A stretch of 64,000 nucleotides of DNA, from the NCBI RefSeq assembly GCF_014191715.1, contig NZ_JACHWY010000003.1, forward strand, positions 496,001 through 560,000. Direction: 5' to 3'. A program made the translations under genes and the position numbers. This document shows positions 1 to 8,412 of this stretch, one piece after another (within the stretch, counting starts at the first letter, position 1; every line of letters begins with the position of its first letter). Below the pieces are notes generated by a model, which was not told where the DNA came from, made no database searches, and saw only the letters and a list, made by a program, of their open reading frames with translations. Source of the DNA: Litorivivens lipolytica. Its GTDB lineage: Bacteria > Pseudomonadota > Gammaproteobacteria > Pseudomonadales > Spongiibacteraceae.

Positions 1-161
1 CAGGCCTGAAAGAAGAATTCGAACGCCGGATTCTGCTCGGCCGCATTGGTGAACCCGAAGAAATTGGCCGGGTCGTTCGCTTTTTATTGTCCAATGAAGC
101 GAGTTACATCACAGCCTCGGAAATTGTGGTGGACGGCGGCAATATTTCCTCTCAGCGCTAG
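1..161 (+). CDS. SDR-family oxidoreductase, C-terminal end (partial)
   Basis: The open frame (codons from base 3) runs in from outside the window and gives the last 52 residues of a short-chain dehydrogenase/reductase. Visible family signatures are the G-R-I-G-E-P-E-E segment and the C-terminal YITASEIVVDGG stretch, which closes the Rossmann fold and lines the substrate pocket in FabG-like enzymes. Most FabG-like members have ITG where this one has ITA. Such enzymes reduce or oxidise carbonyl/hydroxyl groups with NAD(P)H, but the substrate cannot be read from this end. The catalytic Tyr-Lys and cofactor-binding parts lie outside the window. Confidence 0.85.
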   Translation, partial: GLKEEFERRILLGRIGEPEEIGRVVRFLLSNEASYITASEIVVDGGNISSQR

Positions 162-216
162 CGTTATCGCCGACGCAGCTTTGGCATAATGTCGCCTTCT
201 GAACACGGAGCTTGTT

Positions 217-945
217 ATGCGACAGTTTGTGCTGATTGTTACGGTTCTTCTGCTGGCGCTGGTGTTGTTTAGCCAGTTCAACGAGTCGCCGCTGGTACCG
301 CCCAAACCCCGCATCGTTGCGGTAGAAGGGCAGGGCGAGTTTGAGGTGCTGCCCGACATTGTTCGACTGCACTATAACGTGTCCAGCCTCCACGACAGTG
401 ACCCGGCCATTGCCAAGGCCGAGGTAGACAAGATTGCTTCAGCCTCGGTGCGCGCGCTGATGGAACTTGGTGTGGAAGAGAGCGACATCACCTCCTCGGC
501 CCTGCACGTCAGCATTCAGGAAGATTACAACCGCAACGACGGTTCCCGCACTCGCCGCCACCGCGTACAGCGCAATGTCGAAGCGGTTTTACGCAACCCC
601 AATGACTACAGTCGCGCCCTGCAGGTGCTGGTCGACAGCGGCATCTCCGAGATCACCCATATTCAGCCGGAAGTCTCCAACCTTGAAGAGCTGAAACAGA
701 AAGCCCTCGCCGACGCCGCCCGCAAGGCCCGTCAGCAGGCCGATTTCCTTGCCGCCCAGTTTGATACGGAAGTAGAGCGGGTCCACCAGATTGGTCGTCA
801 GGACGTGCAGCGCCATTTTGAGATGCGAGAAATGGTCGCCCACGCCGCCAAGGGTGGCGACGCGCCTGAGCCACCGCCGCATGATTTTAAACCCGCCAAG
901 GTAAAAATCAGCTCGCAGGTGTTTGTGGAGTTTGAACTGGAGTAG
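217..945 (+). CDS. SIMPL-domain (DUF541, YggE-like) periplasmic protein
   Basis: A 242-residue protein with one hydrophobic N-terminal segment (about residues 4-20, LIVTVLLLALVLF) that acts as a signal or membrane anchor, so the rest faces the periplasm. After it comes the SIMPL/DUF541 pattern: a VEGQGEFEVLPDIVRLHYNV-type opening strand, a charged helical middle and a closing strand near residues 225-242 (VKISSQVFVEFELE). E. coli YggE, the best-known relative, lowers oxidative stress, but the biochemical activity of the family is not settled. It stands alone, 55 bp after the SDR gene, with a GGAG ribosome site upstream of the ATG. The family call is firm; the function is not. Confidence 0.85.
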   Translation: MRQFVLIVTVLLLALVLFSQFNESPLVPPKPRIVAVEGQGEFEVLPDIVRLHYNVSSLHDSDPAIAKAEVDKIASASVRALMELGVEESDITSSALHVSIQEDYNRNDGSRTRRHRVQRNVEAVLRNPNDYSRALQVLVDSGISEITHIQPEVSNLEELKQKALADAARKARQQADFLAAQFDTEVERVHQIGRQDVQRHFEMREMVAHAAKGGDAPEPPPHDFKPAKVKISSQVFVEFELE

Positions 946-984
946 ACCCTCGGCAATGGTATAAAAAAGGCATATTAATAACTC

Positions 985-1269
985 ATTGATGAGTTTGAGT
1001 TCGACCCAAGGAAGAGTCGTACCAACCGTGACAAACATGGCATCGACTCCATCGACGCCCAGTCACTTTGGGAAGCCCCAAACCTAATAGAAGTTAGAGC
1101 CAGAACGGTAGACGAACCGCGCTGGCAGCGACGAGTAAACGTGGACTTTCCTGTGTGGATGATAGAAGCCCTGGACGACGAAGCGGCCCGCCTCGGTGTC
1201 ACTCGCCAGTCGATCATTAAAGTGTGGTTGGCGGAGCGACTGGAGCAATCTGCCAACCGCCAAACCTGA
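985..1269 (+). pseudogene. Fused remnant of a BrnT toxin - BrnA antitoxin pair
   Basis: One uninterrupted frame of 94 codons has no standard start. The only codons after the preceding stop are CTC and ATT before the conserved D-E-F-E-F-D-P. The first ~45 codons look like the N-terminal half of a BrnT (DUF497) toxin: FEFDPRKSRTNRDKHGID, then ARTVDEPR. The frame then passes directly into RVNVDFPVWMIEALDDEAA and VTRQSIIKVWLAERLE, the ribbon-helix-helix DNA-binding domain of a BrnA-type antitoxin. In intact modules brnT lies just upstream of brnA as a separate gene. The simplest reading is an in-frame deletion that removed the second half of brnT and the start of brnA. The catalytic C-terminal part of the RNase toxin is absent, so no active toxin is expected. 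The RHH half could still bind DNA if translated. Confidence 0.7.
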
Positions 1270-1279
1270 AAGACTCCGA

Positions 1280-2143
1280 CTACGCCAGCTTCTTCAAGTC
1301 CGTCGCAAAGAATCGATGCCAGATACTGTGCTCTTCCTCGGGCGACTGCTTCCAGCCATAAACCTTGGGCTTTTCCTTTTCGATCACCAGCGAATCAAAC
1401 AGTAGCCAGTCATAGATCGCCAGCAGATTGCACAGATTGCTGCCCGAGTTTTTACCGCGGGCGTGGTGGTGATGGTGCTGGGTCGGGAAGGTCAGGATAT
1501 GACACAGGCCATACATGGTCTTGCGCACCCAGGCCCAGCGGTGGTTGAGAAAATAGAGGTCGTAATTCCAGTTCACGTGGTTGTGCGCCGCCCATAGTCC
1601 CTTGAACACGGTCCCCACCAGAAACACTTCGGTCAGGCCGAGATAGACACAGAAAAACTGGAACCAGTAGTTGGGCATGATGAACCACCACAGCCAGTGC
1701 TCAACAAAGGTCTGGGTGACCGACAGCTGACCCTTGCCATCATTGCCGCCGGAGAGGTGGTGGGGGCGGTGGCCCATCTTGAACAGCCCCTGCACGCGCT
1801 GCAGAGTTTTGCTTTTCGGGCGGCGCGCGTGGGCAAACCAGTGGCCGGCGCCGTGCAGCAGCTCTTCCAGCGCAATATAGGCCAGCAGCACCCACCAGAA
1901 GTTGGCCGCAGCAAATTCATTTAGCGCCCCCTGCCACTGGGGTACCAGCAGGCCGCCGATAAAGGCGGTGGCCAACACCAGCGCCGGGCGCTGCACAATC
2001 ACCATCGCCGCACCGGTGAGCAGAGCCATATTCCAGTCTTCGCGGGATTTACGCCCATCGCGAGTGCGGCCGGCCAACACTTCCCAGACCATGGCAAACA
2101 AAATAAACACGATAACCAGATGTTCGGGTTTGATTTCAGGCAT
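1280..2143 (-). CDS. Sterol desaturase / fatty acid hydroxylase superfamily membrane protein
   Basis: About 287 residues with several membrane segments (about 8-25, 45-70, 83-97, 152-185). The superfamily's histidine clusters bind the non-haem di-iron centre: HGAGHWFAH near residues 97-105, HRPHH near 125-129, HNHVNW near 187-192 and a run of five histidines near 223-227. Such enzymes use O2 to hydroxylate or desaturate lipid-like substrates at the inner membrane; the substrate here is unknown. I place the start at the ATG at 2143, seven bases after a GGAGG site, although a GTG one codon earlier is also open. It is divergent from a LysR gene across a 77-bp gap, the usual arrangement when the regulator controls its neighbour. 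Confidence 0.8.
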   Translation of the reverse strand: MPEIKPEHLVIVFILFAMVWEVLAGRTRDGRKSREDWNMALLTGAAMVIVQRPALVLATAFIGGLLVPQWQGALNEFAAANFWWVLLAYIALEELLHGAGHWFAHARRPKSKTLQRVQGLFKMGHRPHHLSGGNDGKGQLSVTQTFVEHWLWWFIMPNYWFQFFCVYLGLTEVFLVGTVFKGLWAAHNHVNWNYDLYFLNHRWAWVRKTMYGLCHILTFPTQHHHHHARGKNSGSNLCNLLAIYDWLLFDSLVIEKEKPKVYGWKQSPEEEHSIWHRFFATDLKKLA

Positions 2144-2223
2144 CACACACCTCCAAAGACGATGTTGTCAGCCTAGCGCAGGCGTGATATTTGTAAACTG
2201 AATGTTTTGTATATGTAATATCC

Positions 2224-3126
2224 ATGAAGCTGAATTTACGTTCCATTGACCTCAACCTGCTGACCGTCTTCGACAGCCTGATGGAGACCGGCAAACTGTC
2301 AGCGACTGCGGTCGAGCTGGGTATGAGTCAGCCGGCCGTCAGCGCGGCCCTGCAGCGCTTGCGCCTAACCTTTGACGACGAACTGTTTCTCCGCCAGCGC
2401 AGCGGCATGCAACCCACCCCACGCGCTCGCCAATTGCAGGGCGATATTCGCGAAGCGCTGCAACTGGTGCGCCGTGCCGTCAGTGCGGCGCCACACTTCG
2501 ACCCCACGACGGCCGACCGGCGCTTTACCCTGCTGGGCGAGGTCATGTTTGAAAGCGCGGTCATGGGTAACTTGCTGAACCGCTTTGCCGAAATTGCGCC
2601 CCAACTTCGGATCGACTCACTGCCGATTCACCCGAATGATCCTGTCAAAACGCTAATCAACCTGGAGGCGGACCTGCTGCTGGATTATGTGAACTATGAG
2701 CATCCGCAAATCCATCAGGCCCACGCCGGAACCGAGGAGTTGGTCGTACTTGCAGCCCGCGATCATCCGCGGATTAAGCGCTTAACGACCAAGCGTTATC
2801 TGGCTGAGCCGCACGTCATCCTGTCGCGCCGGCACGGCAAGCAGACCTCGCTGGAATATGCGCTCGGTCAGATTCAGATGGAGCGACGGGTACAGGCCAG
2901 CGTGCAGAGTTTTGCCTCAATGCCCATCGTGGTGGCGCAAACCGACTGCCTCGCAACCGTGCCCAAGCGACTGGGAGAGCTGTATGAGCGAGCCTACCCG
3001 CTGCGCTGCCACCCCTTTCCACTGAGTGTAGACCCGATCCCGCTGAAGATGTACTGGCCGCGCGTTCTCGACAACGACCCGGCCCACCGCTGGTTTCGCG
3101 AACAGGTATCCGCTGTTCTGGTCTGA
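2224..3126 (+). CDS. LysR-family transcriptional regulator
   Basis: A 300-residue LysR-type regulator. The N-terminal winged helix-turn-helix is clear: DLNLLTVFDSLMETGKLS, then the recognition region ELGMSQPAVSAALQRLR near residues 32-48 and the conserved F-L-R-Q-R-S-G turn. The rest (about 95-300) is the periplasmic-binding-protein-like effector domain. The DLNLL opening resembles the NodD/LeuO-like branch. It is transcribed away from the sterol-desaturase-family gene with a 77-bp shared upstream region, so control of that gene is likely. The effector is unknown. Confidence 0.88.
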   Translation: MKLNLRSIDLNLLTVFDSLMETGKLSATAVELGMSQPAVSAALQRLRLTFDDELFLRQRSGMQPTPRARQLQGDIREALQLVRRAVSAAPHFDPTTADRRFTLLGEVMFESAVMGNLLNRFAEIAPQLRIDSLPIHPNDPVKTLINLEADLLLDYVNYEHPQIHQAHAGTEELVVLAARDHPRIKRLTTKRYLAEPHVILSRRHGKQTSLEYALGQIQMERRVQASVQSFASMPIVVAQTDCLATVPKRLGELYERAYPLRCHPFPLSVDPIPLKMYWPRVLDNDPAHRWFREQVSAVLV

Positions 3127-3176
3127 TCCTCTATACTCCCCATTCGAGCCTTCATTCACCGCTGCAAGGAGCCCCC

Positions 3177-4754
3177 TTGGAACCTCTGGTTATCCTGCTC
3201 GCCTTTTTTGCCGGCCTCGGCTTTCGTTCGCTGGGCTATCCGCCACTGCTCGGCTATCTGCTCGCGGGCTTTATTGCCCATGGGCTGGGCCTGGCAGGTG
3301 ACGGCGCGGGGGTCGTGGTCATCGCCGATCTGGGGATCACCCTGCTCCTGTTTACCATTGGCCTCAAGCTGAATCTTAAAGAGCTGATTGCCCCCCAGGT
3401 CTGGGGCACGGCCACTCTGCAAACCCTGCTGGTGGTGCCGCTCACCTGGGGCATGCTGATCCTGCTTACCCAGTTGCTCCCGGGGCTCGAGCTCTCGCCC
3501 GAAGCGGGCTTGACGCTGGCTTTCGCACTCTCTTTTTCAAGCACGGTGTTTACCACCAAAACGCTGGAAGAGCGGGGCGAAGCGGTGGCCCTCCACGCCG
3601 CCATCGCCATCGGCATTCTGGTCGTACAGGACCTGTTCGCGGTGGGCTATCTGGTGGCCGCCTCAGGCAAATTCCCCACACCTTCCGCACTCTGGCTGCT
3701 GGCGCTGCCGCTGCTGCGGCCGGTGCTTGGGCGCATTCTGCAGTGGGTTGGGCACGGTGAACTGCTGATACTGTTTGGCTTTCTAGTGGCGCTCGGTGGC
3801 GCCGGACTGTTTGAGTCCGTCAATATGAAGGGCGACCTCGGTGCGCTGGTCATCGGCATGCTGCTTAACAGCCACAAGAAAAGCACCGAGCTGTACAAAA
3901 ACCTGATTCAGTTTAAAGATATTTTCCTGATCGGCTTTTTCCTGCAAATCGGCTTTAACGGCCTGCCCGGCGGCAATATGTTGCTAATAGCGCTGGCACT
4001 GGGTGCGCTGGTGCTGCTGCGACCAATCGTCTATGTGATTCTACTATTGTGGCTGCGGCAGCGGGCGCGAACCGCGCTGCTGGCCGCTCTATCACTGGCC
4101 ACCTACAGCGAGTTCGGGCTGATCGTGGCCCAACTTGCGGCCAAAGGCGGCACCATCAGCAACGAGTGGGTTACCACCATTGCACTGGCACTGGCCATCT
4201 CCTTCTTTATCGCAACGCCCCTGAATAACCGGGCGCGGGATATTTACGGCCGCTTTGGCGACTTTCTGCTGGCCAATGAGCGCGGCATTGGCAGTACCGA
4301 GGAGGCGATTGCCACGCTGGGACAGAGCGACATTGTGATTGTCGGGGCGGGCCGCGTGGGTGTAGGCGCCTATCGCTTTTTGAGCGAACGCTATCCCAAC
4401 AATGTCATTTGTATCGAGGAAAACGGCGATAAAGTTGCCGCCCTGCAAGCCCAGGGAATTAACTGCGTACACGCCGACGGTAACGATCGGGATTTCTGGA
4501 ATCGCGCCTGCCTCGCCGAGCGCAAGCTGATTCTGGTCAGCCTGACCAACCACAAGGAGAATATGTCGGTAGTCAAGTTTCTGAAATCGCAAGAGTTTTA
4601 CGGCGATCTCGCGGTGGTATCGCGGTACCCGGATGAAGAGCGGGAAATTCGCGAGGCCGGCTGCATCACCTTTAACCTCTACGCAGAAGCCGGCCACGGT
4701 TTTGCCGAGCACGTACTGGAGCAGTGCAGTGCCTATGCCAATCCACAAGCTTGA
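3177..4754 (+). CDS. KefB/YbaL-type cation:proton antiporter with RCK domain
   Basis: A 525-residue inner-membrane transporter. Residues ~1-350 form about a dozen hydrophobic segments of the CPA2 Na+/H+ exchanger fold, with the helix-breaking GYPPLLGYLLAG motif near the start. Residues ~384-500 form a cytoplasmic RCK/TrkA-N Rossmann domain (IVIVGAGRVGVGAYRF, then HADGNDRDFW), which binds NAD(H) or related nucleotides and gates KefB/KefC-like K+ efflux systems. The start is a TTG at 3177, six bases after AAGGA; no better ATG precedes the first membrane segment. Ion specificity (K+ or Na+ against H+) cannot be told from sequence. No KefG-type partner gene is adjacent. Confidence 0.85.
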   Translation: MEPLVILLAFFAGLGFRSLGYPPLLGYLLAGFIAHGLGLAGDGAGVVVIADLGITLLLFTIGLKLNLKELIAPQVWGTATLQTLLVVPLTWGMLILLTQLLPGLELSPEAGLTLAFALSFSSTVFTTKTLEERGEAVALHAAIAIGILVVQDLFAVGYLVAASGKFPTPSALWLLALPLLRPVLGRILQWVGHGELLILFGFLVALGGAGLFESVNMKGDLGALVIGMLLNSHKKSTELYKNLIQFKDIFLIGFFLQIGFNGLPGGNMLLIALALGALVLLRPIVYVILLLWLRQRARTALLAALSLATYSEFGLIVAQLAAKGGTISNEWVTTIALALAISFFIATPLNNRARDIYGRFGDFLLANERGIGSTEEAIATLGQSDIVIVGAGRVGVGAYRFLSERYPNNVICIEENGDKVAALQAQGINCVHADGNDRDFWNRACLAERKLILVSLTNHKENMSVVKFLKSQEFYGDLAVVSRYPDEEREIREAGCITFNLYAEAGHGFAEHVLEQCSAYANPQA

Positions 4755-4868
4755 GCCGGGTGCGGCATCGCGTCGCGGCGCAGTTTTTCTGGGCTGAACT
4801 ATACTGAAGCAAGGCAGCAGCGGCCCGACAGCGGGGTGTTGCATTGAAAACCAGCTTCGGCCCGCGCA

Positions 4869-5369
4869 GTGGATATGGCTCCCGGAAACTCATTAGACCC
4901 GACCAGACGTCAACGTCGCCCGGTGCAGATCCTGCTGGCAGAGGATTCACTGGGGGATGTGGTGCTGGTGCGCAAGGCGCTTGAAGCCATCGAGGTTCCT
5001 TTCGAGCTAACGGTGGTCAGCCACGGCGAAGCGCTGCTGAGCCATTTGGTAGATGCGCTGAAGCTGGATGGCAAAAACAGCCTGCCGTTTCCGGATCTGG
5101 TATTAATCGACCTGAACATGCCCCGGCTCGACGGGTTTAAGGCACTGGAGCTGATCTCTCAACAGGAGGCCTGCCGCCAGTTGCCGCTGGTGGTCATCTC
5201 TTCTTCCTCCAATCCGGAGGATGTCACTCTGGCCTACGAGCTGGGTGCCGATGGCTTTATCGACAAGGCACTGGGGCCGGCCGGTTTTATCGAGCAATTG
5301 AAGTTCATCGAGCATTATTGGTCTCGAGAAGGCCTTATCATTAACCCGGGTCCGCAGTCGCGGCATTGA
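4869..5369 (+). CDS. Rcp1-like single-domain response regulator
   Basis: A 166-residue receiver-only protein. The acidic pair is in ILLAEDSLGD, the phospho-accepting aspartate is D81 in LIDLNMPRLDG, and the Thr/Ser and Lys switch positions are in VVISSSS and FIDKALG. The LNMPRLDG and LAYELGADGFIDK wording is typical of the cyanobacterial-phytochrome (Rcp1) receiver family, which usually pairs with PAS/phytochrome kinases. The next gene, a PAS histidine kinase, begins 39 bp downstream and is the natural partner. The start is GTG at 4869, with an ATG two codons later as an alternative. There is no DNA-binding output domain, so it acts through protein contacts or phosphotransfer. Confidence 0.87.
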   Translation: MDMAPGNSLDPTRRQRRPVQILLAEDSLGDVVLVRKALEAIEVPFELTVVSHGEALLSHLVDALKLDGKNSLPFPDLVLIDLNMPRLDGFKALELISQQEACRQLPLVVISSSSNPEDVTLAYELGADGFIDKALGPAGFIEQLKFIEHYWSREGLIINPGPQSRH

Positions 5370-5407
5370 GCGCTGCAACAACGCACGGGTAATCAACAAG
5401 GACACGG

Positions 5408-7963
5408 ATGCGACATATTTCACCTCTGGCATGGCTGACCAGCTTGTCAGCGGCATTGACGATTAGTATCGCCACGATCGTGCTGATCGGCTGGCATCTA
5501 GACAGTCAGGCGATGGTAACGCTGGGCCTTAGCCCGATCCTCATGCACTATAACGTTGCTGTCGCCGCAGTACTGAGTGGGCTCGCCTTACTGAGCCTGC
5601 AGTTTCATCGCATTCTTCTGATGCGTTTTTTTGCCGCCCTGCCGCTCCTCATTGGCACTGTCCACCTCTTGCAGTATCTGACCAAAGCTCGCTGGAATAT
5701 TGATTTCTGGTATCTGCAACTACTCGGGCCTGACCGCAGTATCGATGCACTGAACCTAGCACCGACCGCAGCGGTCGCGCTGTATCTGTTTAACGCAACT
5801 TTAGTTTTTCTCCCCGCCAAACCCGGCAGCCGGCTGGGCGGCATCAAACTCCTGCAAGCCGCCAGTCTCGCGGTACTCGCAATCGTTGCCGGTTCCAGCT
5901 GGGGAATATTGGACCAGCAACAGGGCTACTACGGCTGGGGCAATATGGCGCGCATGGCGCCGCTCAGCCTGCTCTGTTTCCTGTTGTTGGCGGCGGCGGG
6001 TCTTGGCCTCTCTGCGCTGCAGCGCCGTGAAGACGATCTTGACGGCGCCATGCAGGTTGTCATTCGTCTGCTGGTGCCGCTCATTATGGGCGCGAGCATC
6101 GTGTTATGGGCAGAACTGGCGAAAACCGAGTCTAACCATATCCGCGAGATCATGACGCAGGAAACCGCGATGACCGCCAGCGGCCTGCAACGCTCCATGC
6201 GCTCACAGGCGCACTCGCTTCGACGGATGGCCCAGAGGCAGACCCGCAGTTACGAACCAAATCTCGACGACTGGCGCAGTGACGCCCGCTGGTACGTGGA
6301 GGATCATCCGGGCATGATTGCCATCGGTTATCACACGACCGGCCTAGATTCGATGGAGTGGATCTACAACGATTACGCATCAACTATTCTGGCCAGTCGC
6401 AATGACCTGAATACCTTGCTGAGTGGTGTGGATCTGGGCGATGGCCCGCTGATTATGTCCCTGCCCGGGCGGGTATTCGAAGACAGCAGCTATTTTCTGC
6501 TGGTTGCCCCGATCGATCAGCAACGCCGCCACTTCGTGGTAGCGATATTTGAAGGTCATGCGCTGCTGACCGGTATTATCCCTGAACAGTACCTGCGCCA
6601 CTTTCACCTTGAGCTAAACGTAGACGGTCGAAAGCTGTTCCAGAGCACTGATCAACGCTCTGAGTTCTACCGCTATTGGGCCGTTATACAATCAGTGGAC
6701 ATTATGGGCCGGCAGTGGCAATTAACGGTCTGGCCGACACGGCACTACTACAGCAATATCCGCGACAACTTGCAGGATATGGTACTGATAGCCGGCCTGA
6801 TCATTGTCGCTTTGCTGATGTACACCTCGCAATTGCTGGAGCGCACAGCCCTCAGCGCGCGCAAGCTCGCGATAAGTGAGCGCCGTTTAAGCCTGCTGCT
6901 GGAGAGTGCCGGCGAGGGAATATACGGTCTCGATACTGAGGGCCGTACTACCTTCCTGAACATAGCGGCTCAGCAATTAACCGGCTTCAGCGCGAGCGAA
7001 ATGGTGGGGAAAAAACAACACGCGATCATCCATCACTCCCATGCCGATGGTTCTGATTACCCGCAAAAAGACTGCAAGATATTCGGCGTTCTGCAACACG
7101 GCGGCGCCCACTTCGAGCGCGATGAAGTGTTCTGGCACAAAAACGGACATTGCTTCCCGGTGGAATATACCGCCTCCGCCATCACCGCCGAAAACGGCGA
7201 GGTACAGGGCGCCGTCGTTGTGTTCAGAGATATTTCCGACCTCAAGTTGATGGAAAACAAGCTCAAGGCCATTAATGAAGAGCTCGAGAGTTTTGCCTAT
7301 CTTGCCTCCCACGACCTCAAGGCGCCGCTGCGCGTGATCAGCAACGCCTCCGAGTGGCTGGCCGAAGACCTGGAAGAGCACCTACGCGACGAAGATCGCG
7401 AAAATATGGATCTGCTACAGAGTCGGGTGAAGCGCATGGAGCGGCTGCTCGATGACCTGCTGCAGTATTCGCGTATCGGTCGGGTCACCGACGCCAGCTT
7501 TCAGGAACAGATCAATGGCCGCGACATGATGAACAATATTCTGGAATTGCTGTCGCCCCCCGACCACCTTTCCATTGTGGTCAATGACGGCTTCGCTGAG
7601 GTCAGCACGCCACGCATGCCCCTGCAACTCATTCTGTACAACCTGATTGGCAATGCCATCAAACATCATGACAAACCAGAAGGCACGATTACCGTCGGCG
7701 CCCGAACGCTGGGTGACGATTACGAATTTTGCATCGAAGACGATGGCCCCGGCATCGAATCGCGTTACCATGGCAAAATCTTTGAAATTTTTCGCACCCT
7801 GAAACCCCGCGATCAAGTGGAGGGGAGTGGCATCGGGCTGTCAGTAGTGAAAAAATACGTCGATCTCTACGGCGGCCGGATCGAATTGCACTCCACGGTC
7901 GGAGAAGGGAGTCGTTTCACCATTATCTGGCCGAAAACGCGCACAGGAGCCAAACCGCAATGA
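5408..7963 (+). CDS. Membrane PAS sensor histidine kinase
   Basis: An 851-residue kinase. Residues ~1-240 hold seven or so hydrophobic segments. About 240-460 is an extracytoplasmic stretch resembling CHASE-type sensors, bounded by a last membrane segment near 458-475. A PAS domain follows (about 495-610; LLLESAGEGIYGLD). The HisKA dimerisation helix has phospho-accepting H635 in LASHDLKAPL. The HATPase domain (about 735-845) has the N box NLIGNAIKHH, G1 EDDGPGI and G2 GSGIGLSVVKKY. The DLKAPL form of the H box is typical of kinases that use Rcp1-like receivers. It overlaps the next receiver gene by four bases (ATGA) and follows another receiver gene by 39 bp, so one kinase sits between two candidate phosphate acceptors. 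The signal is unknown. Confidence 0.88.
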   Translation: MRHISPLAWLTSLSAALTISIATIVLIGWHLDSQAMVTLGLSPILMHYNVAVAAVLSGLALLSLQFHRILLMRFFAALPLLIGTVHLLQYLTKARWNIDFWYLQLLGPDRSIDALNLAPTAAVALYLFNATLVFLPAKPGSRLGGIKLLQAASLAVLAIVAGSSWGILDQQQGYYGWGNMARMAPLSLLCFLLLAAAGLGLSALQRREDDLDGAMQVVIRLLVPLIMGASIVLWAELAKTESNHIREIMTQETAMTASGLQRSMRSQAHSLRRMAQRQTRSYEPNLDDWRSDARWYVEDHPGMIAIGYHTTGLDSMEWIYNDYASTILASRNDLNTLLSGVDLGDGPLIMSLPGRVFEDSSYFLLVAPIDQQRRHFVVAIFEGHALLTGIIPEQYLRHFHLELNVDGRKLFQSTDQRSEFYRYWAVIQSVDIMGRQWQLTVWPTRHYYSNIRDNLQDMVLIAGLIIVALLMYTSQLLERTALSARKLAISERRLSLLLESAGEGIYGLDTEGRTTFLNIAAQQLTGFSASEMVGKKQHAIIHHSHADGSDYPQKDCKIFGVLQHGGAHFERDEVFWHKNGHCFPVEYTASAITAENGEVQGAVVVFRDISDLKLMENKLKAINEELESFAYLASHDLKAPLRVISNASEWLAEDLEEHLRDEDRENMDLLQSRVKRMERLLDDLLQYSRIGRVTDASFQEQINGRDMMNNILELLSPPDHLSIVVNDGFAEVSTPRMPLQLILYNLIGNAIKHHDKPEGTITVGARTLGDDYEFCIEDDGPGIESRYHGKIFEIFRTLKPRDQVEGSGIGLSVVKKYVDLYGGRIELHSTVGEGSRFTIIWPKTRTGAKPQ

Positions 7964-8412
7964 AGATCGATGACGTCACCATCCTGCTGCTGGAGGATGA
8001 CGACGGCGATGCCAAAGCCATTCAACGCGCCCTGCACAAAGCCAAAGTGCTCAATCCGGTCAAGCGCGCCATTGACGGGGTCGAAGCGCTGGAAATGCTC
8101 GAGGGTACCAACGGCAAAGAGAAAGTGCATGGTCCTGTGCTGTTGCTGGTCGATATCAACATGCCGCGCATGGACGGCATAGAGTTCCTGCGTCACATTC
8201 GCAACCTTCCCGGATTGAATCGCTCAATCGCCTTTGTGCTGACAACATCGGCACGTGACGAAGACGTGATTGCAGCCTATGATCTGAATGTGGCGGGCTA
8301 TGTGCTCAAAGACAATGCCGGCAAGGACTTTCTCAATTTGATTGAGCTGCTCGACTGTTACTGGCGGGTTGTACGATTCCCGACGACTGAGGCCGCACAG
8401 GAAACTGAATGA
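7960..8412 (+). CDS. Rcp1-like single-domain response regulator
   Basis: A 150-residue receiver of the same subfamily as the gene at 4869. It has the acidic cluster in LLLEDDDGDAKAI, phospho-acceptor D65 in LLVDINMPRMDG, Thr in FVLTTSA and the conserved Lys in GYVLKDNAGKDF. Its ATG overlaps the stop of the PAS kinase (ATGA), and its own end overlaps the start of the following REC-kinase in the same way. The three genes are therefore translationally coupled and probably one relay. No output domain is attached. Confidence 0.87.
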   Translation: MKIDDVTILLLEDDDGDAKAIQRALHKAKVLNPVKRAIDGVEALEMLEGTNGKEKVHGPVLLLVDINMPRMDGIEFLRHIRNLPGLNRSIAFVLTTSARDEDVIAAYDLNVAGYVLKDNAGKDFLNLIELLDCYWRVVRFPTTEAAQETE

